Assembly (NCBI GenBank): GCA_021323775.1
Contig: JAJPKK010000022.1
Span: 1 to 43,542 of the forward strand
DNA: 43,542 bases
Direction of reading: 5' to 3'
Source of the DNA: Hyphomicrobiales bacterium
Lineage (GTDB): Bacteria; Pseudomonadota; Alphaproteobacteria; Rhizobiales; Xanthobacteraceae
Shown here: positions 8,273 to 17,619 of the stretch, piece after piece
How the letters are laid out: the number at the start of each line of letters is the position of its first letter
How positions within the stretch are numbered: position 1 is the first letter of the stretch
Made by a program: the position numbers and the translations under genes
Notes under the pieces: model-generated
Seen by the model: the letters and a program-made list of their open reading frames with translations, nothing else
What the model was told of the DNA's origin: nothing
The model's database searches: none

Positions 8273-9454
8273 ATGAGCAGGAGCAAGGCCTTATTGGGTC
8301 TGTTTATCGTCGCGGCGGCGGGTGGGGCGGCGGCGTCGGGGAAATTAGGCAGCACCGAAGAGCTGGCCAAGTGGCTTCCGCCGCTGAAGTGGTTCGCCGG
8401 CGGCAAAGCCGAGGCGCAGTCAGGGCAGGTAAGCCCGACCCAGCGCGCGGTTGCGGTCGAAGTCGGCAGGGCCATCAAGAAGAAAACTCCCGTCATCCTC
8501 GAGGCGCTCGGCAATGTCACCACCATTGCAAGCGTGGCCGTCAAGCCGCGCCTCGACGACGAGATCGTCGGGATTCACTTCGTCGACGGCGCCTTTGTGA
8601 AGAAAGGCGATCTGCTCGTTACGCTCGATACGCGGGCGATCGAAGCCCAGATTGCCCAGGCCGAGGGCAATCTGGCCCGGGACCAGGCGCAACTCGAAGG
8701 GGCCGAACGCGATTTTCGCCGCTATACGGAACTCGTGCCCAAGGGTGCGACGCCGGTACTCAATCTCGAAAATGCCCAGACACAGGTCGACACCTTCCGT
8801 GCGGCCATCAGGGCCGATCTCGCGGCGCTGGAAAATCTGAAAGTCCAGCTCAGCTATTGCAATATCAGGGCGCCGATCAGCGGGCGCATCAGCCAGGCCG
8901 CCGTCAAGGTCGGCAACTTTGTCCGCTCGGCCGATACGATACCGATCGCCACCATCAACCAGATCGCGCCGATCTATGTGACCTTCACGGTTCCGCAGCG
9001 CAATCTGCCGGAGTTGCGCGTCGCCCTCGCCGAAACGGGCGCCGCCGTTGAGGCGATCATCCCTGGCGACAAGCGTCGCGCCCACGGCACGATCGCGATG
9101 ATCGAAAACGCCATCGACCCCACTACCGGCATGGCGACGGTGCGCGCCAACATGCCGAACGAGGACGAATTGCTCTGGCCGGGCACGCTGGTCTCCGTGC
9201 AAGTCACGCTGCGGACGGAGGAGGCTGTCGCGGTGCCGTCGACGGCCGTGCAGGTGAGCCAACAGGGCACCTTCGTCTACGTGGTCAAGGACAACGTCGC
9301 CACCGTCACGCCAGTGAAGGTGTCGCGGCTGCTCGGCAACGAGAGTGTGATCGAGCAGGGTCTCGATGACGGAGACGTCGTGGTGACCGATGGACATCTG
9401 CTGCTGACCAACGGAGCGCGGGTGACGGTGCGCGAGCGCAAAGCGGGAGCGTGA
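8273..9454 (+). CDS. RND efflux periplasmic adaptor subunit (MdtA/AcrA-like)
   Basis: This 393-residue membrane-fusion protein bridges an inner-membrane RND pump to an outer-membrane channel. It has an N-terminal hydrophobic anchor (ALLGLFIVAAAGGAAA), a first beta-barrel/lipoyl half (VKPRLDDEIVGIHFVDGAFV KKGDLLVTLD), an alpha-helical hairpin of Gln/Ala/Glu-rich sequence (AQIAQAEGNLARDQAQLEGA), the second lipoyl half (YCNIRAPISGRISQAAVKVG), and C-terminal beta-barrel and membrane-proximal domains (LWPGTLVSVQVTL, AVPSTAVQVSQQGTFVYVV). The MdtA-type sequence ALGNVTTIASVAVKPR is typical. The stop is one base before the GTG of the pump gene, so the two are co-transcribed. No outer-membrane factor gene follows, so a TolC-like protein elsewhere must complete the system. 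Confidence 0.93.
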   Translation: MSRSKALLGLFIVAAAGGAAASGKLGSTEELAKWLPPLKWFAGGKAEAQSGQVSPTQRAVAVEVGRAIKKKTPVILEALGNVTTIASVAVKPRLDDEIVGIHFVDGAFVKKGDLLVTLDTRAIEAQIAQAEGNLARDQAQLEGAERDFRRYTELVPKGATPVLNLENAQTQVDTFRAAIRADLAALENLKVQLSYCNIRAPISGRISQAAVKVGNFVRSADTIPIATINQIAPIYVTFTVPQRNLPELRVALAETGAAVEAIIPGDKRRAHGTIAMIENAIDPTTGMATVRANMPNEDELLWPGTLVSVQVTLRTEEAVAVPSTAVQVSQQGTFVYVVKDNVATVTPVKVSRLLGNESVIEQGLDDGDVVVTDGHLLLTNGARVTVRERKAGA

Positions 9455-9455
9455 C

Positions 9456-12400
9456 GTGAATATTTCCGAAACCTGCATTCGCCGTCCGGTGATGACGACG
9501 CTCATCACCGCGTCGTTGATCGCATTCGGACTGTTTGGTTACCGTCTCCTGGCCGTCGCAGCGCTGCCGGCAGTGGATTTTCCGACAATTCAGATCACCG
9601 CCACCCTGCCGGGTGCGAGCCCCGAAACCATGGGCTCGTCAGTGGCCGGTCCGATCGAGCGGGCGCTTTCGACGATTGCGGGCATCACTTCGCTCACCTC
9701 CACATCGGCGCTCGGCATCAGCACCATCATCATCCAGTTTGACCTGAACCGGAACATCGACGGCGCCGCCCTTGACGTGCAGACGGCGCTGACCGTGGCG
9801 GCGCGAAAGCTGCCGGTCGAAATGCTGGTGCCGCCTTCGTTCCGCAAAGTGAATCCGGCCGACGCGCCGATCGTTCTGTTCAGCCTGGTTTCATCCACGC
9901 TGCCGCTGTCGACGGTCGACGACTATGGCGAGGTCACGCTGGCCCAGCAGATTTCGCAGCTCCCTGGAATATCTCAGGTTTTGGTATACGGCGCGCAGAA
10001 ATTCGCAGTGCGGGTGCAGGTCGATCCCATCGCAGCCGCGTCGCGCGGCATTGCGCTGGATGACGTACGCAGTCTCCTCGCCAAGACCAATTCCAACACC
10101 CCGGTTGGCACCATCATCGGGACCAGCCGCGCCACGACGCTCGACGCCTCGGCAGCGATGCGCCGCGCCGCGCAATACCGCGACGTGATCGCGGCTTATC
10201 GCAACGGCCAGCCCGTGAAGCTCAGCGAAATCGCCAACGTCATCGACGATGTCGAGAACCAGCTGACCACCAACTTGTTCAACAATGAAAAATCGATCGT
10301 TCTAGCCGTTTACAAGCAGTCCGACGCCAACACGGTCAAGATCGTCGATTCGATATACGAGCGGCTGCCGACTTATCGCGCTCAGATTCCAGCATCGGTC
10401 AAGATGGAGCTGCTCGCCGACCGCTCGATTTCGATCCGCGACTCGGTCGCGGACGTGCAGATGACGCTGGCCATAGCCATCGCGCTGGTCGTCCTGGTTA
10501 TCTACCTGTTCCTCCGCACAGCCTCGGCGACCATCATTCCATCGCTTGCAGTGCCGATTTCGCTCATCGCCACATGCGCGGCGATGTACGCCTTCGGGTT
10601 CTCGATCAACAACATGACCCTGCTGGCGTTGACGCTGTCGGTCGGCTTCGTCGTCGATGACGCGATCGTGATGCTGGAGAATATCGTCCGGCACATCGAG
10701 GGCGGCATGCCGCCATTCGAGGCCGCCCTTAAAGGCTCGCGCGAAATCGGCTTTACGATCCTGTCGATTACCTTCTCGCTGATCGCGGTATTCATCCCGG
10801 TGCTGTTGATGGGCGGCATGGTCGGGCGGGTGTTCCGGGAATTCGCCGTGACCATCACGGTCACCATCCTCTTGTCCGGGTTCGTGTCGCTGACGCTGAC
10901 GCCGATGCTGTGCGCGCGGGTCCTCAAAAGCCATGATGAGGGCGAACGCCACAACGTCGTCCTTCGGATTTTCGAAGCGATGTTCAAGGCGTGGCTGCGC
11001 GGCTATCAGGCCACACTCGATGTGTGTCTCAAGTACCGGTTCATCGTGCTGCTGATGATGCTGGGCACGCTGGCCGGAACCGTGTGGCTTTATATCATCA
11101 TTCCCAAGGGGTTCTTCCCGGTCGAGGACACCGGGTTCATTCAAGGCACCATCGAAGGTCCGTCGGATATTTCATTCTCCGCCATGGTGGAGCGCGCGCG
11201 TCAGATCGCGGATGTTGTGCGCAAGGATCCGGCGGTTGACTACATCAACCTGACGGTGGGCGGCGGCGGGCCGAACCCGACCAACAACTACGGACGCATA
11301 TTCGTAGCGCTCAAACCGCGCGCTGAGCGGGGCATCAATTCGACTGCGGTCATTCAGCGGCTGCGCGGACCGGCCAATTCATTCACCGGTATGGCGACCT
11401 ATTGGCAAAACATCCAGAACATCAATATCACCGGCCGTATTTCGAAAAGCGAGTTCCAGTACACGCTGCAATCGAGCGACACCCAGACGCTTTACAGAAT
11501 AGGACCGGAGATGCTGGAGAAAATATCCAAGCTTCCGGGCCTGCGCGACGTGACGGGGGATCTCTATATCAAGAACCCGCAAATGACGATCGAAATCGAT
11601 CGCGAAGCGGCTGCGGTTTATGGCGTGTCGCAAGATCAGATCCGCCAGGAATTGTACGACCGCTTCGGCGTGCGGCAGGTTGCGACGATCTATACCGCGA
11701 TCAACGATTACCAGGTCATCGAGGAGTGTGATCCGAAGATTCAGGCCGATCCCACCGGCCTCACCAAGCTTTTTCTCAAGACCAACCTCAATGGACAGCC
11801 CACTGCCGCCGGTGCGCCGGCTGTGGGCTCGGGGATCAATGGCCAGACGGCGCCGACCGGTCCTGTCATCCCGATGAGCGCGGTGACCAGGATGGTCCCG
11901 TCGGTCGGCGCCCTGATGGTCAATCACCAGGGTCAACAGCCGGCAATGACGATCTCATTCAATCTCGCGCCCGGCTATGCGCTCGGGGCGGCTGTCGACG
12001 CGATCCATCAGATCGAGGAGGAAGCCCATTTGCCGGCTTCCATCGTGTCGGGGTTCCAGGGCGCCGCGCAAGTATTCCAAGACTCCCTCAAAGGGCAAGG
12101 CGTGCTGGTGCTGGCGGCCGTATTCGCCGCTTTCGTGATACTTGGCATTCTTTACGAGAGCTTCATTCATCCCATCACCATCATCTCGGGGCTGCCGTCG
12201 GCCGGCGTCGGCGCGCTCCTGGTGCTGATGGCGTTCAAGATGGATCTCACCGTCATTGCCATGATCGGCATTGTCATGCTGGTCGGGATCGTGAAAAAAA
12301 ACGCGATTATGATGATTGACTTTGCGATTCAGCGCCGGGCGATCGGCCTTTCTGCTGAGGCGGCAATCCGCGAAGCCTGCCTGCTGCGATTCCGGCCCAT

Positions 12401-12665
12401 CATGATGACCAGCCTTGCGGCAATTTTCGGCGCGCTGCCGATCGCGCTCGGCGCCGGCGCTGGCGCGGAATTGCGCCAGCCGCTCGGTGTGTCCGTTGTC
12501 GGCGGGCTCCTCGTGTCCCAGCTTCTCACGCTCTACATCACGCCGGTGGTCTACATCTACCTCGACAAGGTCGATATCCTACTGCGCCGCCGCCTCGAGC
12601 CGCCGGAAGATATGATGGAAGAGCCGGATACCCCACATCGGCCTCATGCCGTCGCGGCCGAGTAA
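9456..12665 (+). CDS. RND-family proton-driven efflux permease (HAE1 type, MdtB/MdtC-like)
   Basis: A 1069-residue pump with the two-fold repeated RND layout: an N-terminal helix, a large periplasmic porter loop, helices 2-6, a loop linking to the second half, a second porter loop, and helices 8-12. Proton-relay residues are present: D401-D402 in SVGFVVDDAIVMLENIVRH and K948 in MLVGIVKKNAIMMIDFA. The start is a GTG at 9456, giving MNISETCIRRPVMTTL, the canonical RND N-terminus, one base after the adaptor stop. The closest familiar subtype is the MdtB/MdtC/MuxB-like group that pairs with MdtA-like adaptors. Substrates are likely hydrophobic or amphiphilic compounds, but nothing in the sequence specifies them. 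Confidence 0.95.
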   Translation: MNISETCIRRPVMTTLITASLIAFGLFGYRLLAVAALPAVDFPTIQITATLPGASPETMGSSVAGPIERALSTIAGITSLTSTSALGISTIIIQFDLNRNIDGAALDVQTALTVAARKLPVEMLVPPSFRKVNPADAPIVLFSLVSSTLPLSTVDDYGEVTLAQQISQLPGISQVLVYGAQKFAVRVQVDPIAAASRGIALDDVRSLLAKTNSNTPVGTIIGTSRATTLDASAAMRRAAQYRDVIAAYRNGQPVKLSEIANVIDDVENQLTTNLFNNEKSIVLAVYKQSDANTVKIVDSIYERLPTYRAQIPASVKMELLADRSISIRDSVADVQMTLAIAIALVVLVIYLFLRTASATIIPSLAVPISLIATCAAMYAFGFSINNMTLLALTLSVGFVVDDAIVMLENIVRHIEGGMPPFEAALKGSREIGFTILSITFSLIAVFIPVLLMGGMVGRVFREFAVTITVTILLSGFVSLTLTPMLCARVLKSHDEGERHNVVLRIFEAMFKAWLRGYQATLDVCLKYRFIVLLMMLGTLAGTVWLYIIIPKGFFPVEDTGFIQGTIEGPSDISFSAMVERARQIADVVRKDPAVDYINLTVGGGGPNPTNNYGRIFVALKPRAERGINSTAVIQRLRGPANSFTGMATYWQNIQNINITGRISKSEFQYTLQSSDTQTLYRIGPEMLEKISKLPGLRDVTGDLYIKNPQMTIEIDREAAAVYGVSQDQIRQELYDRFGVRQVATIYTAINDYQVIEECDPKIQADPTGLTKLFLKTNLNGQPTAAGAPAVGSGINGQTAPTGPVIPMSAVTRMVPSVGALMVNHQGQQPAMTISFNLAPGYALGAAVDAIHQIEEEAHLPASIVSGFQGAAQVFQDSLKGQGVLVLAAVFAAFVILGILYESFIHPITIISGLPSAGVGALLVLMAFKMDLTVIAMIGIVMLVGIVKKNAIMMIDFAIQRRAIGLSAEAAIREACLLRFRPIMMTSLAAIFGALPIALGAGAGAELRQPLGVSVVGGLLVSQLLTLYITPVVYIYLDKVDILLRRRLEPPEDMMEEPDTPHRPHAVAAE

Positions 12666-12799
12666 ATAAAAGCGGACGGATGACTGGAATCGAACGGATG
12701 TCGTGCGCACCCGTTCGAGTTAAGACGGAATGCTTGCCGAACCGACCCCTGATCCCGCGAAGCGCTCTCCCGGTTGCGCCGCGACACGCGCCCCACCCG

Positions 12800-13189
12800 C
12801 TACCAGAAAGTTCGCACTTTGAAATAACGGAACGCCGGATCGGCGGTGACCAGCGGAATGCCTTCGATCTCAGCCTGCGCAGCGAGCATGCGGTCGAACG
12901 GATCGCGATGGCTCTTCTGAAGTATGCCTGCATGCCTTGCATGCTCAAGGCTGATCGGCAACGGCTCAAAGCCAAGAGCGGACATGATGCTGGCGAGATC
13001 GTTCGCCAATGCCAGCGCTTTCGGCCATTTGCCCAAGCGAAACTTGCTGGCGATTTCCCATGCCGTAACGGCGCTGACGTAAACCGTGCAATCGGCTGCT
13101 TCTATTGCGCCACGTGCTGCATTGGACAGACGCGCATCGCCGTCGATAAACCAGAATAGGGCATGGCTATCGAGCAGGAGCTTCCTCAT
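12800..13189 (-). CDS. vapC: PIN-domain toxin of a type II toxin-antitoxin pair (VapC-like)
   Basis: This 129-residue PIN nuclease has the acidic metal-binding set: D7 in LLLDSHALFWF, E45 in SAVTAWEIASKFRLGKW, D96/D99 in SHRDPFDRMLAAQA, and D117 in LVTADPAF. This is the VapC-like subgroup with the HRDPFDR motif; family members are RNases that cleave tRNA or rRNA when freed from the antitoxin. The ATG at 13189 has GAGG six bases upstream; a TTG at 13201 would add four residues. The gene overlaps the upstream antitoxin gene by 23 bases, a typical coupling arrangement. Confidence 0.92.
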   Translation of the reverse strand: MRKLLLDSHALFWFIDGDARLSNAARGAIEAADCTVYVSAVTAWEIASKFRLGKWPKALALANDLASIMSALGFEPLPISLEHARHAGILQKSHRDPFDRMLAAQAEIEGIPLVTADPAFRYFKVRTFW

Positions 13190-13427
13190 CCGCGGCCTCA
13201 AAGAGCTTCAGCTCATCTTCAGGAAGCGGATCGAAGAAGAATGCATCCGGTATATCGTACAAGCCCTTCATCGCCCCGAATTGACGCTTACGAATCTGCC
13301 TTCCGACCGGCGTGAGCTTGACGGCAGGCTCGTTGCCGCGGGCAATGACAATTTCCTCGCCTGCCTCCGCCCGGGCGATAAGCTTCGACAATTGCGTTTT
13401 TGCGTGATGGACGGTCACGATCGCCAT
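13167..13427 (-). CDS. vapB: Phd/YefM (VapB)-type antitoxin
   Basis: An 86-residue antitoxin. The N-terminal part MAIVTVHHAKTQLSKLIARA, then AGEEIVIARGNEPAVKLTPV, is the Phd/YefM DNA-binding and dimerisation fold; the acidic C-terminal tail (PEDELKLFEAADEEAP) is the expected toxin-wrapping segment. It lies upstream of and overlaps the PIN toxin gene. The promoter region immediately upstream contains two copies of the palindrome TTAGCTAA 20 bp apart with extra TTAGC half-sites, which probably is the autoregulatory operator bound by the antitoxin or complex. Confidence 0.92.
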   Translation of the reverse strand: MAIVTVHHAKTQLSKLIARAEAGEEIVIARGNEPAVKLTPVGRQIRKRQFGAMKGLYDIPDAFFFDPLPEDELKLFEAADEEAPAR

Positions 13428-13443
13428 AATGTAAGCCGGCTGC

Positions 13444-13471
13444 TTAGCTAACTTTAGCTTAGCTTAGCTAA
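13444..13471 (-). promoter_or_regulatory. Probable toxin-antitoxin operator
   Basis: TTAGCTAA occurs at 13444-13451 and 13464-13471, with further TTAGC units at 13454 and 13459. The two 8-bp palindromes are spaced 20 bp centre to centre, about two helical turns, and the first lies 17 bases upstream of the antitoxin ATG. Phd/VapB-type antitoxins bind such short palindromes cooperatively, so autoregulation is the natural reading. Confidence 0.65.
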
Positions 13472-13808
13472 TTCGCAAAAGTTGTCAAACGACGGGGAAC
13501 GAGGAGGAGGAACTGCGGCGAGCGACCTGTGCCGAGCCCGTGTCCCCGCGCGTGGCCGGCCGTGGGGAGGCTGAGCCAGCTTGCTCAGCCCACAATCCTC
13601 CACCGCGGCGCTTCGGACGCTCGATATTAAAGGCCGCGGCCGAGGCATTCTGGAGACCGGCTTTGGGACCGGCCGCTTTGTCCCGATGCTTGATGGCCAC
13701 GGACAGTTCCGTCGCCAGGCTAGACTCTTCAGACCGATCGACAGCGACGCCGCAGAAGACCCGTAAGCAGAACCCAGCAGCCAGGCTCAGAGGTGAGACG
13801 TGCTCCCG
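13472..13808. other. Gap between the toxin-antitoxin pair and the erpA-like gene
   Basis: About 340 GC-rich bases with open frames on both strands that translate to Arg/Ser/Pro-rich sequence without motifs. GAGCCAGCTTGCTCAGC at about 13571-13588 contains a small hairpin. No gene is supported; the stretch could be debris from integration of the toxin-antitoxin cassette. Confidence 0.4.
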
Positions 13809-14138
13809 TCACACCGAAAAACTCGTGCCGCACCCGCAGGAAGCGGTCGCCAGCGGATTGTTGATGCGGAACGACGAGCCGATGAGGTCATCGACGAAGT
13901 CGATCTCGGCGCCCGCCATGTATTGCGCCGACACCGGGTCGACCAGCACGGTCACGCCGTCGCCGGCGAGCACAAGGTCATCCTCCGCCTGAGCGGTGAC
14001 GCAGTCGAACTTGTATTGGAAGCCGGAGCAGCCGCCGCCTGCGACGCTGACCCGCAGCATCGATCCCGGCGGCTCGCTCTTGAGAATCTCGCGAATTCGC
14101 CGCGCCGCCCGTTCCGTCAAAGCCACCGCGCTTGCCAT
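13809..14138 (-). CDS. erpA: A-type iron-sulfur carrier protein (ErpA/IscA/HesB family)
   Basis: The 109-residue product fits the family length and has the three conserved cysteines: C37 in SVAGGGCSGFQYKF and C101/C103 in the terminal SCGCGTSF. A-type carriers bind a 2Fe-2S or 4Fe-4S cluster and deliver it to apo-enzymes. The typical fold markers are there: LTERAARRIREIL at the start and DPVSAQYMAGAEIDFVDDL in the middle. The ATG at 14138 is preceded by CGGA six bases upstream; the in-frame extension to 14450 is antisense to dgt and is rejected. The gene is divergent from dgt, an arrangement often seen in alphaproteobacteria, where this family member is usually named ErpA-like. Confidence 0.92.
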   Translation of the reverse strand: MASAVALTERAARRIREILKSEPPGSMLRVSVAGGGCSGFQYKFDCVTAQAEDDLVLAGDGVTVLVDPVSAQYMAGAEIDFVDDLIGSSFRINNPLATASCGCGTSFSV

Positions 14139-14200
14139 CGCATTCCGTTGCCTGTTTGTAGCGTTTTCATAGTTATGTGCAGGCAGCGGCACAGTCAACG

Positions 14201-14241
14201 GCCGCCCCCTGCCCCCGCAAGCCGGGAGGGTAGGGAAGAGG
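14201..14241. repeat. GC-rich palindromic repeat, family 2 (erpA/dgt gap)
   Basis: The block GCCCCCTGCCCCCGCAAGCC then GGGAGGGTAGGGAAGAGGGC is a degenerate copy of the CTCCCCCGC-TTGCGGGGGAG element seen best at 36340-36450. It sits in the divergent promoter region of erpA and dgt. Confidence 0.55.
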
Positions 14242-14274
14242 GCACGGCAGAAGAGGCGGCAGCATGGTGAGAAC

Positions 14275-15537
14275 GTGGCAGTAGCTCTCGCCCGCATGCG
14301 GGCGCCGTTTGCGGCGAATCCGGCGGCGAGTCGCGGCCGTCTCCATGACGAGCCGCCGAGCGCGACGCGCAACGATTTCCGCCGCGATTGCGACCGGATT
14401 ATCCACTCAACGGCGTTTCGGCGGCTCGCCCACAAGACCCAGGTTTTCATCTATCACGAAGGCGACCACTACCGCACCCGCCTCACCCATACCCTTGAGG
14501 TTACCCAGATTGCGCGCTCGCTCGCCCGAGCGCTCGGCCTCGACGAAGATCTTGCGGAGGCTTGCGCGCTTGGCCACGATCTCGGTCATCCGCCGTTTGG
14601 CCATTCGGGCGAGCGCGCTCTCGATCACTGCCTCGCGCTCCACGGCGGTTTCGATCACAACGCCCAAACCCTTTCGGTCGTCACCCGGCTGGAGCGCCGC
14701 TACGCCGGGTTCGACGGTCTCAACCTCACCTTCGAAACGCTGGAGGGCCTCGTCAAGCATAACGGCCCACTTACGGATGCGAGCGGCCGCGCCGTCGGTC
14801 GCCATGCGGCTCGCGGCGTCGCGCCCGCAATCCTCGACCACAACGCCGTGCAGGACCTCGAACTCGCTCTCTACCCGAGCGCCGAAGCCCAGGCCGGCGC
14901 GATTGCAGACGACATCGCATATGACGCGCATGATATTGACGACGGCCTGCGCGCACGGATGTTCGGGCTCGACGAACTGGCCTCATTGCCTCTGATTGCC
15001 GACATTCTGGCGGAGATCGACTCGTGCTATCGTTCATCTGGTCCCGCCCGCGCGGCTGGAGACGGCGTATTGATTTACCCTCCACGTCCTGCAGGGGAGG
15101 GCAGAGCTGAGGAGCGTCGCGCGCACGAACTGGTGCGGCGGCTGATCACCCGCATGATCGAGGACGTGATCGGCCATTCGGAGCGCCTGATCCGCGAGCG
15201 CGCTCCTGCCTCGGTCGAGGATGTCCGGCGCGCCGAGGCGCCGCTTGTGGCGTTCTCACCTGCGATGGCGGCGGCTGACCGCGCCATCAAGGCGTTCTTG
15301 TTTCCGCGCATGTATCGGCATCCGCGCATCGTGCGCATCATGGACGACGCTCAGCAGGTGGTGACAGATCTGTTTGCTCACTACATGGAGGCTCCAGACG
15401 ACCTGCTGTGGCAGGACGCAGGCGCCGAAGCGCCGGCGCCGGCCCGCCAGATTGCCGATTTCATCGCCGGCATGACCGACCGTTATGCGCTGTCCGAGCA
15501 CGCCCGGCTTTTTGACTCGACCCCGGAACTGCGTTAG
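14275..15537 (+). CDS. dgt: Deoxyguanosinetriphosphate triphosphohydrolase-like protein
   Basis: This 420-residue HD-domain enzyme hydrolyses dNTPs to deoxynucleoside and triphosphate, helping control nucleotide pools. The motifs are [20 protein letters not shown], then [31 protein letters not shown] (first metal His) and [16 protein letters not shown] with H101-D102. The GTG at 14275 is the best start although its ribosome site is weak. Residues about 268-277 ([14 protein letters not shown], from DNA 15077-15105) look like an in-frame palindromic repeat inserted in a surface loop before the helix [20 protein letters not shown]. It is followed 78 bases later by argS. Confidence 0.92.
   Translation: MAVALARMRAPFAANPAASRGRLHDEPPSATRNDFRRDCDRIIHSTAFRRLAHKTQVFIYHEGDHYRTRLTHTLEVTQIARSLARALGLDEDLAEACALGHDLGHPPFGHSGERALDHCLALHGGFDHNAQTLSVVTRLERRYAGFDGLNLTFETLEGLVKHNGPLTDASGRAVGRHAARGVAPAILDHNAVQDLELALYPSAEAQAGAIADDIAYDAHDIDDGLRARMFGLDELASLPLIADILAEIDSCYRSSGPARAAGDGVLIYPPRPAGEGRAEERRAHELVRRLITRMIEDVIGHSERLIRERAPASVEDVRRAEAPLVAFSPAMAAADRAIKAFLFPRMYRHPRIVRIMDDAQQVVTDLFAHYMEAPDDLLWQDAGAEAPAPARQIADFIAGMTDRYALSEHARLFDSTPELR
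15077..15105. repeat. Family 2-like repeat embedded in dgt
   Basis: ACCCTCCACGTCCTGCAGGG GAGGGCAGAGC resembles the intergenic ACCCTCCCCCGCAAGCGGGAGAGG element and is translated in frame as [13 protein letters not shown]. The similarity is partial, so this copy is less certain than that in trmFO. Confidence 0.45.
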
Positions 15538-15615
15538 GCCGCACTGGAAACGAATATTGGCAGGTGCGCACAGGCGCGCTTCGCCTTGCCCACCGTACGA
15601 CCCTGCGATCGATGC

Positions 15616-17385
15616 ATGAACGTCTTCACCTTGTTCACCGCGCATGTGCGCTCAGCCGTTGAAGCCCTTTCAGCCGCCGGGGCCTTTCCGCGTCCGCCGG
15701 AGCTCGAGCGGATTGTCGTGGAGCCGCCGCGGGATGCCGCCCGTGGCGACCTCACCACCAATGCCGCGATGGCGCTCGCCAAGGAGGCCGGCCTGAAGCC
15801 GCGCGAGCTCGCCGAGCGGCTTGCGGCCGAGCTTCGCAAGCGGCCCGAGATTACGAAGGTCGACGTCGCGGGACCGGGCTTCATCAACATGACGCTCGAT
15901 CCCTCAGTGTGGCGGCAGGCGTTGCGCGAGGCCGTTCTCGCGGGGCCGGATTTTGGCCGCAGCGATATCGGCAAATCCGAGCCCATCAACGTCGAGTATG
16001 TCTCGGCCAATCCGACCGGACCGATGCATGTGGGCCATTGCCGCGGCGCCGTGTTCGGGGACGCGCTCGCCAATCTCCTGGCCTTCGCGGGCTATGCGGT
16101 GACTCGCGAGTACTACATCAACGACGCCGGCGCCCAGGTCGACGTCCTCGCCCGCTCGGCTTATCTGCGTTACCGGGAGGCGCTGGGCGAAGCGATCGCC
16201 ATCCCGGAGGGTCTGTACCCGGGCGATTACCTCAAGCCGGTTGGCCAAGCGCTCGCATTGGAGCACGGGCGATCCCTCAACCAGCTCCCTGAGACAGCGT
16301 GGCTCCCGATCGCGCGCGCGAGGGCCATCGACATGATGATGGCGGAGATACGGGAGGACTTGGCCAGCCTGCACGTGCGGCACGATGTTTTTTTTTCCGA
16401 GCGCTCGCTGATCGAAGGCGACAGGAATGCGGTCGCGGAGATCATCGAGAAGCTGCGGGCCGAGGGCAAAGTCTATGAAGGGCGATTGCCGCCCCCAAAG
16501 GGCGGGGCAGAGGAGGATTGGGAAGACCGCGAGCAGACTCTGTTCCGCACGACGGAGTTCGGCGACGACGTCGACCGGCCGCTTAAGAAATCCGACGGCA
16601 GCTACACGTATTTCGCCTCTGACATCGCCTATCACAAGTCAAAGCTCGACCGCGGCTTCCGCAATATGGTCGACGTCTGGGGGGCGGATCATGGCGGCTA
16701 TGTCAGGCGCATGAAGGCCGCCGTCAGAGCGGTTGGCGGCGAAGCGGCGACGCTTGACGTAAAGATCATTCAGCTCGTGAAGCTGCTGCGGGCCGGGGAA
16801 CCGGTGAAAATGTCCAAGCGGGCCGGAGATTTCGTGACGTTGCGCGAGGTCGTGGACGAGGTCGGGGTCGATGCCGTCCGCTTCATGATGCTCTACCGCA
16901 AGAACGATGCGCCGCTCGATTTCGACCTCGCCAAGGTGATCGAGCAATCGCGGGACAACCCGGTCTTCTATGTTCAATACGGCCATGCGCGAGGACAGTC
17001 CGTCTTGCGTAACGCGCGCGAAGTCATTCCGACCCTGCCAGGGACCGACGGCGAACGCCGCCGCGCGCTATCGCAAGCGACGCTTACCCGACTCGACGAT
17101 GCTGCGGAATTGGCCCTGATGCGGCGCGTCGCGCTTTATCCGCGCCTCGTTGAGGCCGCCGCAATGTCCCACGAGCCTCATAGAATCGCCTTCTATCTGT
17201 ATGAACTTGCAAGCGATTACCATGCCCTTCAGACGAAGGGAAAGGGCGCGCCACATTTACGCTTCATTATGCAGAATGATCCAGAGCTGACGTTGGCGCG
17301 CCTGGCGCTCGTGCAGGGCGTGGTGACGGTGCTTGCTTCGGGGCTCGCCGTGCTAGGGGTCGGCGCGCCGGATGAAATGAGATGA
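15616..17385 (+). CDS. argS: Arginyl-tRNA synthetase
   Basis: A 589-residue class I synthetase that charges tRNA-Arg. The N-terminal Add-1 domain occupies about the first 110 residues. The catalytic signature [20 protein letters not shown] contains the HIGH-type motif HVGH; the KMSKS-type motif is [13 protein letters not shown]. The C-terminal DALR anticodon-binding domain includes YVQYGHAR, and [18 protein letters not shown]. The start is the ATG at 15616 ([18 protein letters not shown]); a TTG in the same frame at 15586 gives a Cys-rich extension unlike the family. The gene lies downstream of dgt and upstream of the SPOR gene in one direction. Confidence 0.96.
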   Translation: MNVFTLFTAHVRSAVEALSAAGAFPRPPELERIVVEPPRDAARGDLTTNAAMALAKEAGLKPRELAERLAAELRKRPEITKVDVAGPGFINMTLDPSVWRQALREAVLAGPDFGRSDIGKSEPINVEYVSANPTGPMHVGHCRGAVFGDALANLLAFAGYAVTREYYINDAGAQVDVLARSAYLRYREALGEAIAIPEGLYPGDYLKPVGQALALEHGRSLNQLPETAWLPIARARAIDMMMAEIREDLASLHVRHDVFFSERSLIEGDRNAVAEIIEKLRAEGKVYEGRLPPPKGGAEEDWEDREQTLFRTTEFGDDVDRPLKKSDGSYTYFASDIAYHKSKLDRGFRNMVDVWGADHGGYVRRMKAAVRAVGGEAATLDVKIIQLVKLLRAGEPVKMSKRAGDFVTLREVVDEVGVDAVRFMMLYRKNDAPLDFDLAKVIEQSRDNPVFYVQYGHARGQSVLRNAREVIPTLPGTDGERRRALSQATLTRLDDAAELALMRRVALYPRLVEAAAMSHEPHRIAFYLYELASDYHALQTKGKGAPHLRFIMQNDPELTLARLALVQGVVTVLASGLAVLGVGAPDEMR

Positions 17386-17415
17386 TCAGCGGCGCTGCCG
17401 TGCCGCCTCCTTGAG

Positions 17416-17480
17416 CCTCTCCTGTCCCTACCTTCCCGGCAACAACGGAGGTCGGGAGGGGACTGAAGGTGAAGGAGGGG
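17416..17480. repeat. GC-rich palindromic repeat, family 2 (argS/SPOR gap)
   Basis: CTCTCCTGTCCCTACCTTCCCGG with the opposing GGAGGTCGGGAGGGGAC forms an imperfect inverted repeat of the same type as those at 21008-21095 and 33478-33525. Confidence 0.5.
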
Positions 17481-17619
17481 TAGACGAGGTTGTAATCACA
17501 AAATGTCCGATAGCATCTTCAACTTCAGCTTCAGCCGCCCCCGACGTCGGATTGAGCCGCACATGTCCGATGAGAGTGGGGAATCGGGGGATCGGTCTCA
17601 TGCGCCTGACGAGGGTACG

